In this document: piece after piece, positions 1 through 7,725 of the stretch
Position numbering within the stretch: position 1 is the stretch's first letter
How the letters are laid out: each line of letters begins with the position of its first letter
Assembly: GCA_944389065.1 (NCBI GenBank)
Contig: CALXKZ010000067.1
Coordinates: 1-50,011, forward strand
Direction: 5' to 3'
From: an uncultured Spirochaetaceae bacterium
GTDB lineage: Bacteria > Spirochaetota > Spirochaetia > Sphaerochaetales > Sphaerochaetaceae
DNA length: 50,011 bases
Translations under genes and position numbers: made by a program
The notes under the pieces: model-generated
Databases searched by the model: none
Told to the model about the DNA's origin: nothing
The model's input: the letters and a program-made list of their open reading frames with translations, nothing else

Positions 1-127
1 TGACTTTGCCTACAGCTTCCTTCAGATTCCACCTCGCGATGGACACCCTTGCTGTTCAGCTAGAGATAAGCACTGCAACTCTCTCAAGGGTCTTTCACCC
101 TCTAGCAATGAACCATGCCAGTCACAC
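1..127 (-). mobile_element. 5' end of a group II intron (partial, runs off the window)
   Basis: Read on the minus strand from position 127, the sequence opens with GTGTGACTGGCATGG, which fits the GUGYG 5' boundary of bacterial group II introns. It continues with GGTGAAAGACCC and then an AACAGCAAGGGTGTCC / GAGGTGGAATCTGAAGG block that I recognise from the 5' domain I region of ORF-carrying bacterial introns. The reverse transcriptase (LtrA-type) gene and the 3' end would lie to the left of the window and are not visible. The intron starts 2 nt after the T-tract of the rpsI terminator. Insertion behind a terminator hairpin is the known target preference of class C introns; I cannot assign the class from this fragment. 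Confidence 0.8.
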
Positions 128-158
128 ATAAAAAAAGGACTGCCAATCGACAGTCCTT
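128..158 (-). terminator. Rho-independent terminator of rplM-rpsI
   Basis: On the minus strand AAGGACTGTC and GGCAGTCCTT (135-158) form a 10-bp stem, with one G-U pair, around a GATT loop. Seven T residues follow directly (131-137 region). It lies 22 nt past the rpsI stop codon. Confidence 0.9.
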
Positions 159-180
159 CTCTGCAATATTGCAATAATCC

Positions 181-597
181 TTATCTCTTTGAGAACTGGA
201 AGCGTCTTCTTGCACCCTTCTGACCGTACTTCTTTCTCTCGACCATTCTTGGGTCTCTGGTCATGAAGCCAGCTTCATGAAGTGCATGGCGATATGCCTC
301 ATCATAGTTAACGAGAGCTCTTGCAAGTCCATGTCTGCAAGCCTCAGCCTGTGCGCAGATGCCACCGCCAGCTACTGTGATGACAAGATCATACTTGCCC
401 TGAGTCTCAGTCACTTCAAATGGCTGAACAACCTTTGCTGCATTGATAGCATCAACGAAATAGACTGCGATATCCTTTCCATTGATTGTCACCTTGCCGT
501 TTCCATCGCGGAGATAGACTCTTGCGACAGAAGTCTTACGGCGACCTACGCCGTGGCCAAGATTGATATTCTTATTTCCTTCATTCTTTGTAGCCAT
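181..597 (-). CDS. rpsI: 30S ribosomal protein S9
   Basis: This gene encodes S9 of the small ribosomal subunit, which sits in the head and reaches the P-site tRNA with its C-terminal tail. The 138-residue product has the family motif GVGRRKTSVARV near residue 16 and ends with the basic tail KYGQKGARRRFQFSKR, so it is full length. The ATG at 597 follows an AAGGAGAGG ribosome binding site that overlaps the rplM stop codon, so the two genes are probably translationally coupled. The rplM-rpsI order is the usual bacterial one. A terminator and then a group II intron follow. Confidence 0.98.
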   Translation of the reverse strand: MATKNEGNKNINLGHGVGRRKTSVARVYLRDGNGKVTINGKDIAVYFVDAINAAKVVQPFEVTETQGKYDLVITVAGGGICAQAEACRHGLARALVNYDEAYRHALHEAGFMTRDPRMVERKKYGQKGARRRFQFSKR

Positions 598-608
598 ATC
601 GCCTCTCC

Positions 609-1037
609 TTAAATCTCAACAGCTATTGGCTGCTGTGCCATGTGTGGGTGCTCTGCCCCAGCATAGATCTTCACATTTGTGAAGAGCTTTCTGCCAAGTC
701 TTCCATGAGGAAGCATTCCCTTGATGGCATGCTCCATTGGGTATGTCGGCTTTCTCTGGAGCATCTTCTCGAGAGACTCAGCCTTGAGTCCGCCTGGATA
801 CATTGAGTGGCGATAATAAATCTTATCTTCCATCTTGTTACCGGTGACGCTAGCCTTGGCTGCATTGATGATGATCACGTAGTCGCCCATATCCTGGTGC
901 GGTACATACTCAACCTTATTCTTGCCTCTGAGGATCCTTGCCGCTGCAACAGCTACACGACCAAGATTCTTTCCCTCTGCATCGATAAGATACCACTTCT
1001 TCTCGATTGACTGAGGCTTAACGAAAATAGTCTTCAT
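609..1037 (-). CDS. rplM: 50S ribosomal protein L13
   Basis: This gene encodes L13, an early-assembling protein of the large subunit that contacts 23S rRNA. The 142-residue product contains the expected WYLIDAEGKNLGRVA start, the NKVEYVPHQDMGDYVIIINA block and the GMLPHGRLGRKL motif, and has normal length. The start at 1037 is preceded by AGGAAGG. The gene is first in a two-gene operon with rpsI. Transcription probably starts near 1278, which leaves an unusually long leader of about 240 nt. Confidence 0.98.
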   Translation of the reverse strand: MKTIFVKPQSIEKKWYLIDAEGKNLGRVAVAAARILRGKNKVEYVPHQDMGDYVIIINAAKASVTGNKMEDKIYYRHSMYPGGLKAESLEKMLQRKPTYPMEHAIKGMLPHGRLGRKLFTNVKIYAGAEHPHMAQQPIAVEI

Positions 1038-1278
1038 AAATCAACCTTCCTATTCATTCTCCAAGGAACATTGTCCTTCCTTTCTCAAGGCATGCAGATC
1101 CAGCCAGGAGGATCACAGACCAAGGTTCACCGAATCCATAAAGCTTCCTACAGAAAGAACAGGTTTTCCGGGGAAAGGAAGTATTCAGAAGATTGCTCTT
1201 CGGTACCTGCTGATTCCGGAACATCCATATGGATATCCTTGCCCTGCTTTGCATGAGAGCATGCAGATAACTGCACGA
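1038..1278 (-). promoter_or_regulatory. Long 5' leader of rplM-rpsI, possible L13-type autoregulatory RNA
   Basis: These roughly 240 bases between the predicted start of transcription and rplM hold no convincing gene; the one minus-strand ORF (1054-1305, 83 aa) would begin upstream of the predicted start of transcription and resembles nothing I know. Short hairpins are visible on the minus strand: GCATG-CTCT-CATGC, the palindrome ATCCATATGGAT, and AAGGA-CAATGT-TCCTT just before the ribosome binding site. L13 leaders that bind the protein are known in several bacteria. I do not recognise the specific consensus here, so an autoregulatory role is inference. Confidence 0.4.
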
Positions 1279-1284
1279 TTCGGC

Positions 1285-1314
1285 ATTATATAGAATTAAT
1301 GGCAAGTATGTAAA
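1285..1314 (-). promoter_or_regulatory. Promoter of rplM-rpsI
   Basis: On the minus strand there is a -35 box TTTACA (1309-1314), an 18-bp spacer and a perfect -10 box TATAAT (1285-1290). The expected start of transcription is near 1278. Confidence 0.75.
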
Positions 1315-1349
1315 GATATATTCAACTACACAAAGAGCACATGTTCATC

Positions 1350-1383
1350 AAAATGCCGTGCAATTTACCCCGCACGGCATTTT
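1350..1383 (-). terminator. Terminator of the TRAP/opine-dehydrogenase operon
   Basis: AAAATGCCGTGC (1350-1361) and GCACGGCATTTT (1372-1383) make a perfect 12-bp stem with a 10-nt loop. On the minus strand it ends in TTTT and lies about 10 nt past the stop codon of the opine-dehydrogenase-like gene. It separates the catabolic operon from the rplM promoter. Confidence 0.85.
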
Positions 1384-1392
1384 AATCGAATC

Positions 1393-2424
1393 TCAGTTCT
1401 CCATTATTCTATGGAGCCTCTCCAATGTAAAATCAGGGCTGTTATTCATAAAATCATTATCAAGAACAGCAGAATACATATCAATAAGCTTTTCATTAAA
1501 TGGAACATTGATATTCAGCAAATGGCCGATTTTCAATATTGGAACAATTCCATATGGTACATCTTCTGTTATAAATCGATAGCGAATAGATTTTGGCCCC
1601 TTGCTATTCGGATAGTTAGCCTGGATAGCATCATACAGATTGGAATAGGTTGTATTCCAAGCCTTATTCACTATATCCAGACAAGACTGGCCTTTTACGC
1701 CAAGCGCTTGAAGAACAGCAAGCCTTTCCGAATCAATCTTCTCAATGTACTTTACAACAAGAGGAGTACCTCCATCACGATAAAAGAAATGATCAATCCC
1801 CGCCTCAATTTTTGATAAATTGAAAAGTGCTATAGGCGCATGAAGAATAGGATTAGATGTATTCATAGATGATTCCACGGGAGATCCTAAAGAATATAAT
1901 TGGGGGAAAACTCCTGAAAGATTTTTAACAACATCTGCTCCTTTGCATTTTGGGTAAGTAGAAATACCAATCCTATTTTTGATTTTCTTCAAAATGCAAT
2001 GTCCGGGGGAAACAAGATCTGACATCAAATGAACTCCGCTTGTTTCAGAAATCGTGATGTCTTTTTCTTTTACGCTATCTTCTAGAATGCCAAGTATTTC
2101 GTAGACTGCCCAATTGCTATTCATAGCAATAATGTGTTGTCCAGATGAAATACAATCCTTAAGAAGATAAGCTATATCCAGATGGCCAGAAGCCAACGTG
2201 CTGATAATTATAAAATCTGCTCCATTGATAGCCTCTGATATTGAATCACACACCTGCGGGGCAAAATGCCCCGAAAGTGCTCCTTCGATATCTATACCGT
2301 GATCCTTGATAAATTCCCTTTTATCCTCGTTTCTATCCCAGACAACCACCTCTTGCATTTTATCCAGAAGATAACAAGCCGTAGTATGGCCTACTTTTCC
2401 CATCCCAAGTATTGAAAATCTCAT
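1393..2424 (-). CDS. NAD/NADP octopine/nopaline dehydrogenase family protein
   Basis: The predicted product is a 343-residue opine-dehydrogenase-family oxidoreductase. An N-terminal Rossmann fold has GMGKVG (residues 7-12). The C-terminal domain carries a block near residue 290, EDVPYGIVPI, typical of the octopine/nopaline dehydrogenase C-terminal domain. Family members reduce or oxidise the C=N bond joining an amino acid and a keto acid, using NAD(P)H. I chose the ATG at 2424, not the upstream one at 2454, because GTGAGG lies just before it and the preceding gene's stop overlaps this signal. It is the last gene of the LacI-controlled operon with the DUF6282 hydrolase and the TRAP transporter, which suggests catabolism of an imported amino-acid conjugate. 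The substrate is unknown. Confidence 0.8.
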   Translation of the reverse strand: MRFSILGMGKVGHTTACYLLDKMQEVVVWDRNEDKREFIKDHGIDIEGALSGHFAPQVCDSISEAINGADFIIISTLASGHLDIAYLLKDCISSGQHIIAMNSNWAVYEILGILEDSVKEKDITISETSGVHLMSDLVSPGHCILKKIKNRIGISTYPKCKGADVVKNLSGVFPQLYSLGSPVESSMNTSNPILHAPIALFNLSKIEAGIDHFFYRDGGTPLVVKYIEKIDSERLAVLQALGVKGQSCLDIVNKAWNTTYSNLYDAIQANYPNSKGPKSIRYRFITEDVPYGIVPILKIGHLLNINVPFNEKLIDMYSAVLDNDFMNNSPDFTLERLHRIMEN

Positions 2425-2431
2425 ACTTACC

Positions 2432-3535
2432 TCACAATTCAATAGCTGGTTCAATATCGAGGTGATGCGCCGTATTAATACTGAAGATTTTCTTTATTGC
2501 TTCTTTAGAAACACCATATGAGAGAAGAAGCTGTATCGCCCATCTGACCCCAACGATATGAGGAGGATTATGCACCTGGCCATAGTCTGTCCCAAATACA
2601 AGATGATCAGCACCGACTTCATCTATTATCTTTGCAGCATAAATAGGCCCCTCTTCGTGAATTGGGAAACATGTAAAGCCGAGAGCACAGAGCATTACCA
2701 TGACACCCATATCAGCATATTCTTTCATCTGTTTAATCGTATGCTTGGAATGAATATGAGTCGGATGGATAAGTTCACAATGCTTCACCCCCATCTTTCT
2801 TGCTTCTTCCATGACAATAACGGAGTCTTCATATGGATAATGCCCAGAAGCAAGTACAAGATCATTATCTGCACATATTCTCATTATTTCCCGAAGTTCT
2901 CCCTTAACCTTCCGATTACCATCCAAAAGCTCTATACCAGCATCAGGAGCAAAATTATCATTTACGACCCGCTGGTGGTGATAAGAGTCAACCATTGGGA
3001 GCCAGACATATTTGAACCCTGGAAATTTCATACACCTTTCCACTGCTATTGGATTCAAACCACCGACAGTCTTATTAAGTGTTATACCGCCAAATATCTT
3101 TATTGGTGTTACTTCGCTTCCTTCTGGCGTTTTGTACCAATCGTTCATCATCCTCTCAAGAAGTTGATTTCTTGACGCTGAAGGAGTATGCCATGTCTTA
3201 AAAACAACAGCTGCCATTCCGGCTTTGGCATAATTTTTTGCAACCTGATCTTCCATTAACAATCTTCCAAATGGATCAGATCCTCCATGAGCATGGATAT
3301 CGATTGCTCCATGCATGCATTCATCCACATCTTTTGGATCAACTTTTATTCCTGCGACAAATCGGGCATATGTGATATTTACCTGCCGGCACCATTGTCT
3401 TATTAGATAGTCATGAACTTCTTCTGGCGTTCCTTCTGGCAGATCCAGTCGAGATAATTTCTTTAATCTCTGTATACGATCATCAGTTACAGAAACATCA
3501 AGAATTTCATTAAGTGTTGAATGTTCATTTGTCAT
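2432..3535 (-). CDS. DUF6282 family metal-dependent hydrolase (amidohydrolase-like)
   Basis: The 367-residue product looks like an amidohydrolase-fold TIM-barrel enzyme of the DUF6282 group. Candidate metal ligands appear in the expected order: IDIHAHGGSD, then KTWHTPSASR, ASGHYPYED, HPTHIHSK and FGTDYGQVHNPPH. The family has no established reaction that I know of; cleavage of an amide, lactam or ester bond is the general expectation. The start at 3535 is supported by AAGGAG 7 nt upstream; it overlaps the end of the TRAP permease gene by 11 nt. Its stop overlaps the ribosome binding site of the opine-dehydrogenase-like gene. The tight packing suggests that this enzyme acts on whatever the TRAP system imports. 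Confidence 0.72.
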   Translation of the reverse strand: MTNEHSTLNEILDVSVTDDRIQRLKKLSRLDLPEGTPEEVHDYLIRQWCRQVNITYARFVAGIKVDPKDVDECMHGAIDIHAHGGSDPFGRLLMEDQVAKNYAKAGMAAVVFKTWHTPSASRNQLLERMMNDWYKTPEGSEVTPIKIFGGITLNKTVGGLNPIAVERCMKFPGFKYVWLPMVDSYHHQRVVNDNFAPDAGIELLDGNRKVKGELREIMRICADNDLVLASGHYPYEDSVIVMEEARKMGVKHCELIHPTHIHSKHTIKQMKEYADMGVMVMLCALGFTCFPIHEEGPIYAAKIIDEVGADHLVFGTDYGQVHNPPHIVGVRWAIQLLLSYGVSKEAIKKIFSINTAHHLDIEPAIEL

Positions 3536-5417
3536 AAGCAATCTCCTTTTTAGGTTCAAATACATTCATGATTGGAGTTTTTCTGATAAGAATAGTTAAT
3601 ATTCCAATAACAAGGCCAATATAGTTGACAGTAAGGATTGGCCAGAACATAAGTATTGCTAGCAGATAGCAATACAAACGTCCCAGTACATTAGTCTGGT
3701 GGAAAAGAAAACCTGTTGTCCCAGAAGCCATGTAGAATAAACCAAAGAACGCTATAACGACATTTGGTATTATCTGCATAATTGGGGCATCAAGTAGGAA
3801 ACTGGGCTCATACATCCAAACAAACGGAAGGATAAATGCTACTAACGCATATGAGAACGCTTTAAAACCTACTTTAACTGCATTCCCATCTTCAACCATT
3901 CCAGCTGCCGCATATGCAGTTAGTGCGACAGGAGGAGTAATTGTACTGATAATGCCAAAATAGAACACAAACATGTGACTAGCAAGCGCGGTGAACCCCA
4001 TATTCGTCAAAGCAGGAGCAGCAACAACCGACACAACTATATAAACAGCTGCGGCAGGCAAGCCCATTCCAAGGATAAGAGCCGCTATTGCTGTAAATAT
4101 CAAAGCAATGAACGGATTACCTCCTGATATTGTAACTATTGAAGAAGTAAATCTTACGCCTAGACCTGTCATACTAATAACTGCAACAACAATACCTGCA
4201 GCTGCACATGCTGTTGCGACAGGAATAACCTGACAAATTCCAGCCCTGAAACCTTCAACAAGCTTTGCTGGCGTAATTCTTGTCTCCTTCTTCAACAGAG
4301 ACACCAATAAAAGAATCATTATCGCCCAGAAGACAGTCTTCTGTGGTGAATAATTCATGAACAAACAGATAATCAGAACAAATAGCGGGATCAGAAGATG
4401 TCCTGATTGTCTAACGGTCTCACCAAGTTTTGGCAATTCAGAAGCTGGAAGTCCTAAGATTTTCTTCTTTGCAGCTTCTTTATCAACAATCACAAAGAGA
4501 ACAACATAATACATAACTGCAGGTATAAGGGCAGCTATACATATCTCGCCATATGACATGCTCAGATACTCAGCCATAATAAATGCAGCAGCACCCATCA
4601 TCGGAGGCATTATCATACCACCGGTAGAAGCTACAGCTTCGATAGAGCATGCAGTATCTTTGTCATATCCGGCTTTTCTCATTAAAGGTATTGTAAAAGT
4701 TCCTGTCGTAACAACATTTGCAATTGGAGAACCAGAGATACACCCCATAAGCATTGATGATATTACAGCTGTTTTTGCCGGACCACCACGGAATCTTCCA
4801 GCTATGCTGAAAGCTGCATCAATAAAGAACTGTCCGCCACCAGTCACTTCTAGGAAAGCACCGAAAAGCACAAACAGCACAATAAAAGAAGCACAGGTTC
4901 CAAGTGATATGCCAAAAATACCTTCTGTTGTAAACATCATGTATGGCATAACCCTGGCGAAGGAATACCCTTTATGCAAAAGAATTCCTGGCATATAAGG
5001 TCCTAACCAGAACAGATAAATAAGAGCAATACCGGCAATGATTGTCATTGCTATTCCTGCAGTCCGCCTAGCGGCTTCAAGAATTGTAACAATCATCATC
5101 CAGCCAATCACTATATCCAATGTCTGGAAAAGAGGATCATTCGAAGCAAGAAGCTGTCCCCTTGATGGCCACACGAGAATTTCATAGGCAGCAGAAACAA
5201 CTGCCATGACAAGGAATATCCAATCAAACCAACGTAGTTTCTCTGTACCTTTCTTTGCAGGATAGACCAGAAAAACCAGTATGGCTATTATCATCCAATG
5301 CCATGTCCTCAGTGTCATTGTGGACACAGCTGTCACGCCGCATACCAAATGAAACACTCCAGCTATGACACATATGACCATAACGGCATATTTAAGAATC
5401 GTGGATTTTTTCACCAT
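3525..5417 (-). CDS. TRAP transporter fused permease (4TM/12TM, TAXI type)
   Basis: This 630-residue integral membrane protein is the fused small and large permease (DctQM-like) of a TAXI-type TRAP transporter, which imports organic acids or similar solutes using an ion gradient. The first 150 residues have about four hydrophobic segments. The rest has the DctM-like blocks, including GCISGSPIANVVTTG, GGMIMPPMMGAAAF near residues 225-285 and LGMGLPAAAVYI near residue 455. The ATG at 5417 follows AAAGGAG. The gene lies directly downstream of its binding protein, separated by a hairpin, and its end overlaps the DUF6282 gene. No separate small permease gene exists or is needed. The substrate cannot be read from the sequence. 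Confidence 0.92.
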   Translation of the reverse strand: MVKKSTILKYAVMVICVIAGVFHLVCGVTAVSTMTLRTWHWMIIAILVFLVYPAKKGTEKLRWFDWIFLVMAVVSAAYEILVWPSRGQLLASNDPLFQTLDIVIGWMMIVTILEAARRTAGIAMTIIAGIALIYLFWLGPYMPGILLHKGYSFARVMPYMMFTTEGIFGISLGTCASFIVLFVLFGAFLEVTGGGQFFIDAAFSIAGRFRGGPAKTAVISSMLMGCISGSPIANVVTTGTFTIPLMRKAGYDKDTACSIEAVASTGGMIMPPMMGAAAFIMAEYLSMSYGEICIAALIPAVMYYVVLFVIVDKEAAKKKILGLPASELPKLGETVRQSGHLLIPLFVLIICLFMNYSPQKTVFWAIMILLLVSLLKKETRITPAKLVEGFRAGICQVIPVATACAAAGIVVAVISMTGLGVRFTSSIVTISGGNPFIALIFTAIAALILGMGLPAAAVYIVVSVVAAPALTNMGFTALASHMFVFYFGIISTITPPVALTAYAAAGMVEDGNAVKVGFKAFSYALVAFILPFVWMYEPSFLLDAPIMQIIPNVVIAFFGLFYMASGTTGFLFHQTNVLGRLYCYLLAILMFWPILTVNYIGLVIGILTILIRKTPIMNVFEPKKEIAYDK

Positions 5418-5437
5418 GATCTGAACTCCTTTGTTTT

Positions 5438-5456
5438 GGGGCAGAACTACTGCCCC
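5438..5456 (-). other. Intercistronic hairpin between TAXI binding protein and TRAP permease genes
   Basis: GGGGCAG (5438-5444) and CTGCCCC (5450-5456) form a perfect 7-bp GC-rich stem with a 5-nt loop. No T-tract follows on the minus strand; the permease ribosome binding site comes next. Such hairpins after binding-protein genes often protect the upstream mRNA from 3' exonucleases, giving more binding protein than permease. That role is inferred here. Confidence 0.6.
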
Positions 5457-5474
5457 GATAGATAATATTTTTGA

Positions 5475-6452
5475 TTAACTTATCAGTCCGACTTCTTTAT
5501 AGTATTTCAATGCACCAGGATGGATTGTTACAGTTGTATCCAAAGCATTTTCCAGCTTAAGACTATCTTTAAGTCCTGGGATTGTCTGATAAACTTCATC
5601 AATATGCTCCCAGAGACATTTAGTAAGTTCATAGACCACATCTTCAGAAAGATCGCCTCTTACAATTATCACATTAGCTGTAGCAAATGTTTCAACTGTA
5701 TCTGGCTGCCCAGAATAAGTATTTGCAGGTAGATCAAATGATACGTAGAAAGGATTTTCCTCTATGAATCCTTCACGGTCAGGCATATTCAGAAGTCTGT
5801 AAGGCTTTCCAGCTGCTGCAAGCTGCTGTATTGAGGAAACAGGAATTCCTGCAGGAACAATGCAGCAATCAACTGTACCATCGATTACCCCTTGGCAGCC
5901 CTCCGTATAATTCATATATGATGGTGTAAAATCATTGAAAGTTATTCCGTAATATTTCAATATCGCCTCGATTGTCGAGAGGCTGCCATTTCCTTGTGTA
6001 CCGACAGCTATAACCTTCCCCTTCAAATCATATGGCGTTTCTATATCAGAATCTCCTGCAACTGCGAAATGAAGCACTCCTGGCTGCAGACCTGCAGCAA
6101 GCACACTGAAATTCGGATCTGTAAGATTCTCATATGGCGGCATCTGATGTTCTGCAAAATACCCGATATGCTCATTTGTCATAGCAATATCCAGTTCACC
6201 TTGGCTAAGAAGCAGAGGGTTCTCCAATGCTCCTCCTGTGATCTCAACAGTAATACGTGTCGGAAGATATTTCTCAAAAAGCGAACCTAGGCAAACACCT
6301 ACAGGATAATATGCCCCTCCGGTACCAGCTGTTCCGAATGTCATTATCCTCGGGAAAATACTTTCGGATGAGGAATTCTCTGTTTGGCCTCCTGCGAACA
6401 TGATACTTGCTGATAAGACCAGCAATATCAATAATGTTCCTACCTTTTTCAT
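5475..6452 (-). CDS. TAXI family TRAP transporter solute-binding protein
   Basis: The 325-residue product is a periplasmic binding protein of the TAXI group, the partner of the fused permease downstream. A signal peptide (residues 1-20, MKKVGTLLILLVLSASIMFA) ends without a lipobox cysteine, so it is probably soluble or membrane-anchored by its signal. TAXI hallmarks are visible: TFGTAGTGGAYYPVG near residue 38, VAVGTQGNGSLST-like near residue 150 and IVRGDLSEDVVYELTK near residue 265. The start at 6452 follows AAAGGAG. The gene leads the operon and has an 18-bp LacI-type palindrome 29 nt upstream of its start. Confidence 0.92.
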   Translation of the reverse strand: MKKVGTLLILLVLSASIMFAGGQTENSSSESIFPRIMTFGTAGTGGAYYPVGVCLGSLFEKYLPTRITVEITGGALENPLLLSQGELDIAMTNEHIGYFAEHQMPPYENLTDPNFSVLAAGLQPGVLHFAVAGDSDIETPYDLKGKVIAVGTQGNGSLSTIEAILKYYGITFNDFTPSYMNYTEGCQGVIDGTVDCCIVPAGIPVSSIQQLAAAGKPYRLLNMPDREGFIEENPFYVSFDLPANTYSGQPDTVETFATANVIIVRGDLSEDVVYELTKCLWEHIDEVYQTIPGLKDSLKLENALDTTVTIHPGALKYYKEVGLIS

Positions 6453-6480
6453 AACCTTCTCTCCTTTTGTGAAATTTGAT

Positions 6481-6498
6481 ATAGAAAACGTTTTCTAT
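6481..6498. promoter_or_regulatory. LacI-family operator upstream of the TAXI/TRAP operon
   Basis: ATAGAAAACGTTTTCTAT is a perfect 18-bp palindrome with the central CG typical of LacI/GalR operators. An identical copy lies in front of the adjacent LacI regulator gene (7553-7570). It sits between the regulator stop codon and the binding-protein start. No good -35/-10 pair could be assigned in the AT-rich sequence just upstream. Confidence 0.85.
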
Positions 6499-6518
6499 TA
6501 TTATTAAATAAATATCTT

Positions 6519-7538
6519 TTATGATTTTTCCGAAACAGACCCCTTTTCAACTATCTTCGTTCCAAGAATTATCGATGGATCGCTATCTTCATCATCAAGA
6601 AGATATTCCACTGCAAGCTGCCCCATCTGATAAAATGGAAATTCAACCGTTGTAAGCAAGCTATCTTCTGGACCGAGGCCATCCCCATGATAGAATCCAC
6701 CAGAACCTATAACAGAGACTTCCTGCGGAACAGATATACCATGCTCTCTCAGACTTGATATCGCACCAAGCGCAATATGATCATTCGATGCAAATATTGC
6801 AGAGAATTCTATTCCTTTAGCAATCAGACCTGAACAAGCTTCATATCCACTTACAATTGAATAATCAGACCGGAATAATAAATCATCTGTAATTTCCAAT
6901 CCATTATCCTTAAGAGCTTTCGAATATCCTTGCATACGAAGATTATCAGCAAGATGATTTTCATAACCTCCAAGAAATGCAATCTTTTTATGCCCTTTCC
7001 TGATTAAGTAATCTGTAGCTTTATATCCTACATCCATATTATCTACGGATATTGTTGGCACAGAGAATCCCTGGGGGGCGAGAGCTACAACTTTACAGCC
7101 CTGCTGCCCTAACCGCATCACTATTTTTTTAAACTCCTGCTGCGCACCTTCGTCATAAAAGGCTCCACCAGCAATAATCAAACCGTCATATTGCTGCCGA
7201 ACAATTAAATCGTAATACTTCAATTCGAGATCCGGATTTCTCATAGTCGTAAAAATAGCAGTCAAAGTACCATTCTTAACCCCGGTCTCTGTAACGCCAT
7301 GGATTATTTCTGAGAAATATGAATTCGCGATATCACGAACAAGAAGAGCTATTCCATTTTTTCTGCTTTGACGCAAAGCCTGTGCCGATCTATTTGGAAT
7401 ATAATGAAGCTCTTCAACAGCTTTCAGTACTCGATCTCTTGCTTTCTTGGAAACCGGATATCCAGTATCATTGACAACGCGGGATACAGTAGTTATTGAT
7501 ACTCCTGCTCTCTCCGCAACATCTTTAATCTGAATCAT
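6519..7538 (-). CDS. LacI family transcriptional regulator (controls TRAP operon)
   Basis: This 339-residue regulator has the N-terminal LacI helix-turn-helix and hinge: IKDVAERAGVSITTVSRVVN (residues 3-22), then RSAQALRQSR. A periplasmic-binding-like effector domain follows, with ALLVRDIANSYFSEI near residue 65 and FASNDHIALGAISSL near residue 245. The ATG at 7538 follows CGGAGG. Identical 18-bp palindromes lie at its own promoter and before the downstream transporter operon, so autoregulation and local repression are likely. The effector is probably the transported compound or a product of it. Which of the two window LacI proteins binds these sites is inferred from position. Confidence 0.93.
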   Translation of the reverse strand: MIQIKDVAERAGVSITTVSRVVNDTGYPVSKKARDRVLKAVEELHYIPNRSAQALRQSRKNGIALLVRDIANSYFSEIIHGVTETGVKNGTLTAIFTTMRNPDLELKYYDLIVRQQYDGLIIAGGAFYDEGAQQEFKKIVMRLGQQGCKVVALAPQGFSVPTISVDNMDVGYKATDYLIRKGHKKIAFLGGYENHLADNLRMQGYSKALKDNGLEITDDLLFRSDYSIVSGYEACSGLIAKGIEFSAIFASNDHIALGAISSLREHGISVPQEVSVIGSGGFYHGDGLGPEDSLLTTVEFPFYQMGQLAVEYLLDDEDSDPSIILGTKIVEKGSVSEKS

Positions 7539-7552
7539 AATCAGGCCTCCGG

Positions 7553-7570
7553 ATAGAAAACGTTTTCTAT
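7553..7570. promoter_or_regulatory. LacI-family operator at the regulator's own promoter
   Basis: This is the same 18-bp perfect palindrome, ATAGAAAACGTTTTCTAT, as at 6481-6498. It begins 6 bp downstream of a consensus -10 box, so it covers the expected start of transcription. Bound repressor would block initiation. Confidence 0.88.
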
Positions 7571-7576
7571 ATTTTT

Positions 7577-7604
7577 ATTATAAACCACACTTGCAAGTTG
7601 TCAA
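7577..7604 (-). promoter_or_regulatory. Consensus promoter of the LacI regulator gene
   Basis: On the minus strand TTGACA (7599-7604), a 16-bp spacer and TATAAT (7577-7582) match both consensus hexamers. The spacer contains the small palindrome ACTTGCAAGT (7589-7598), which may be coincidental. Confidence 0.9.
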
Positions 7605-7725
7605 TAAAATTGTTAATCGACAATAATAACTATAGACAATCTAAGACATTAGATCACTTATTGACAGTATTATATCATTTGCAAGGATAAAAGGAAAAAG
7701 CCACAATCCATCCTTTAGGGAATTT

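Noticed and set aside
1054..1305. An 83-codon frame in the rplM leader
   Set aside because: It starts upstream of the predicted start of transcription, has no ribosome binding site and shows no homology I recognise. A leader RNA explains the stretch better.
7661..7690. TTGACA followed by TATATC on the plus strand after the LacI promoter
   Set aside because: No -10 match at 16-18 bp, and it would read into the antisense of the mannitol-dehydrogenase-family gene.
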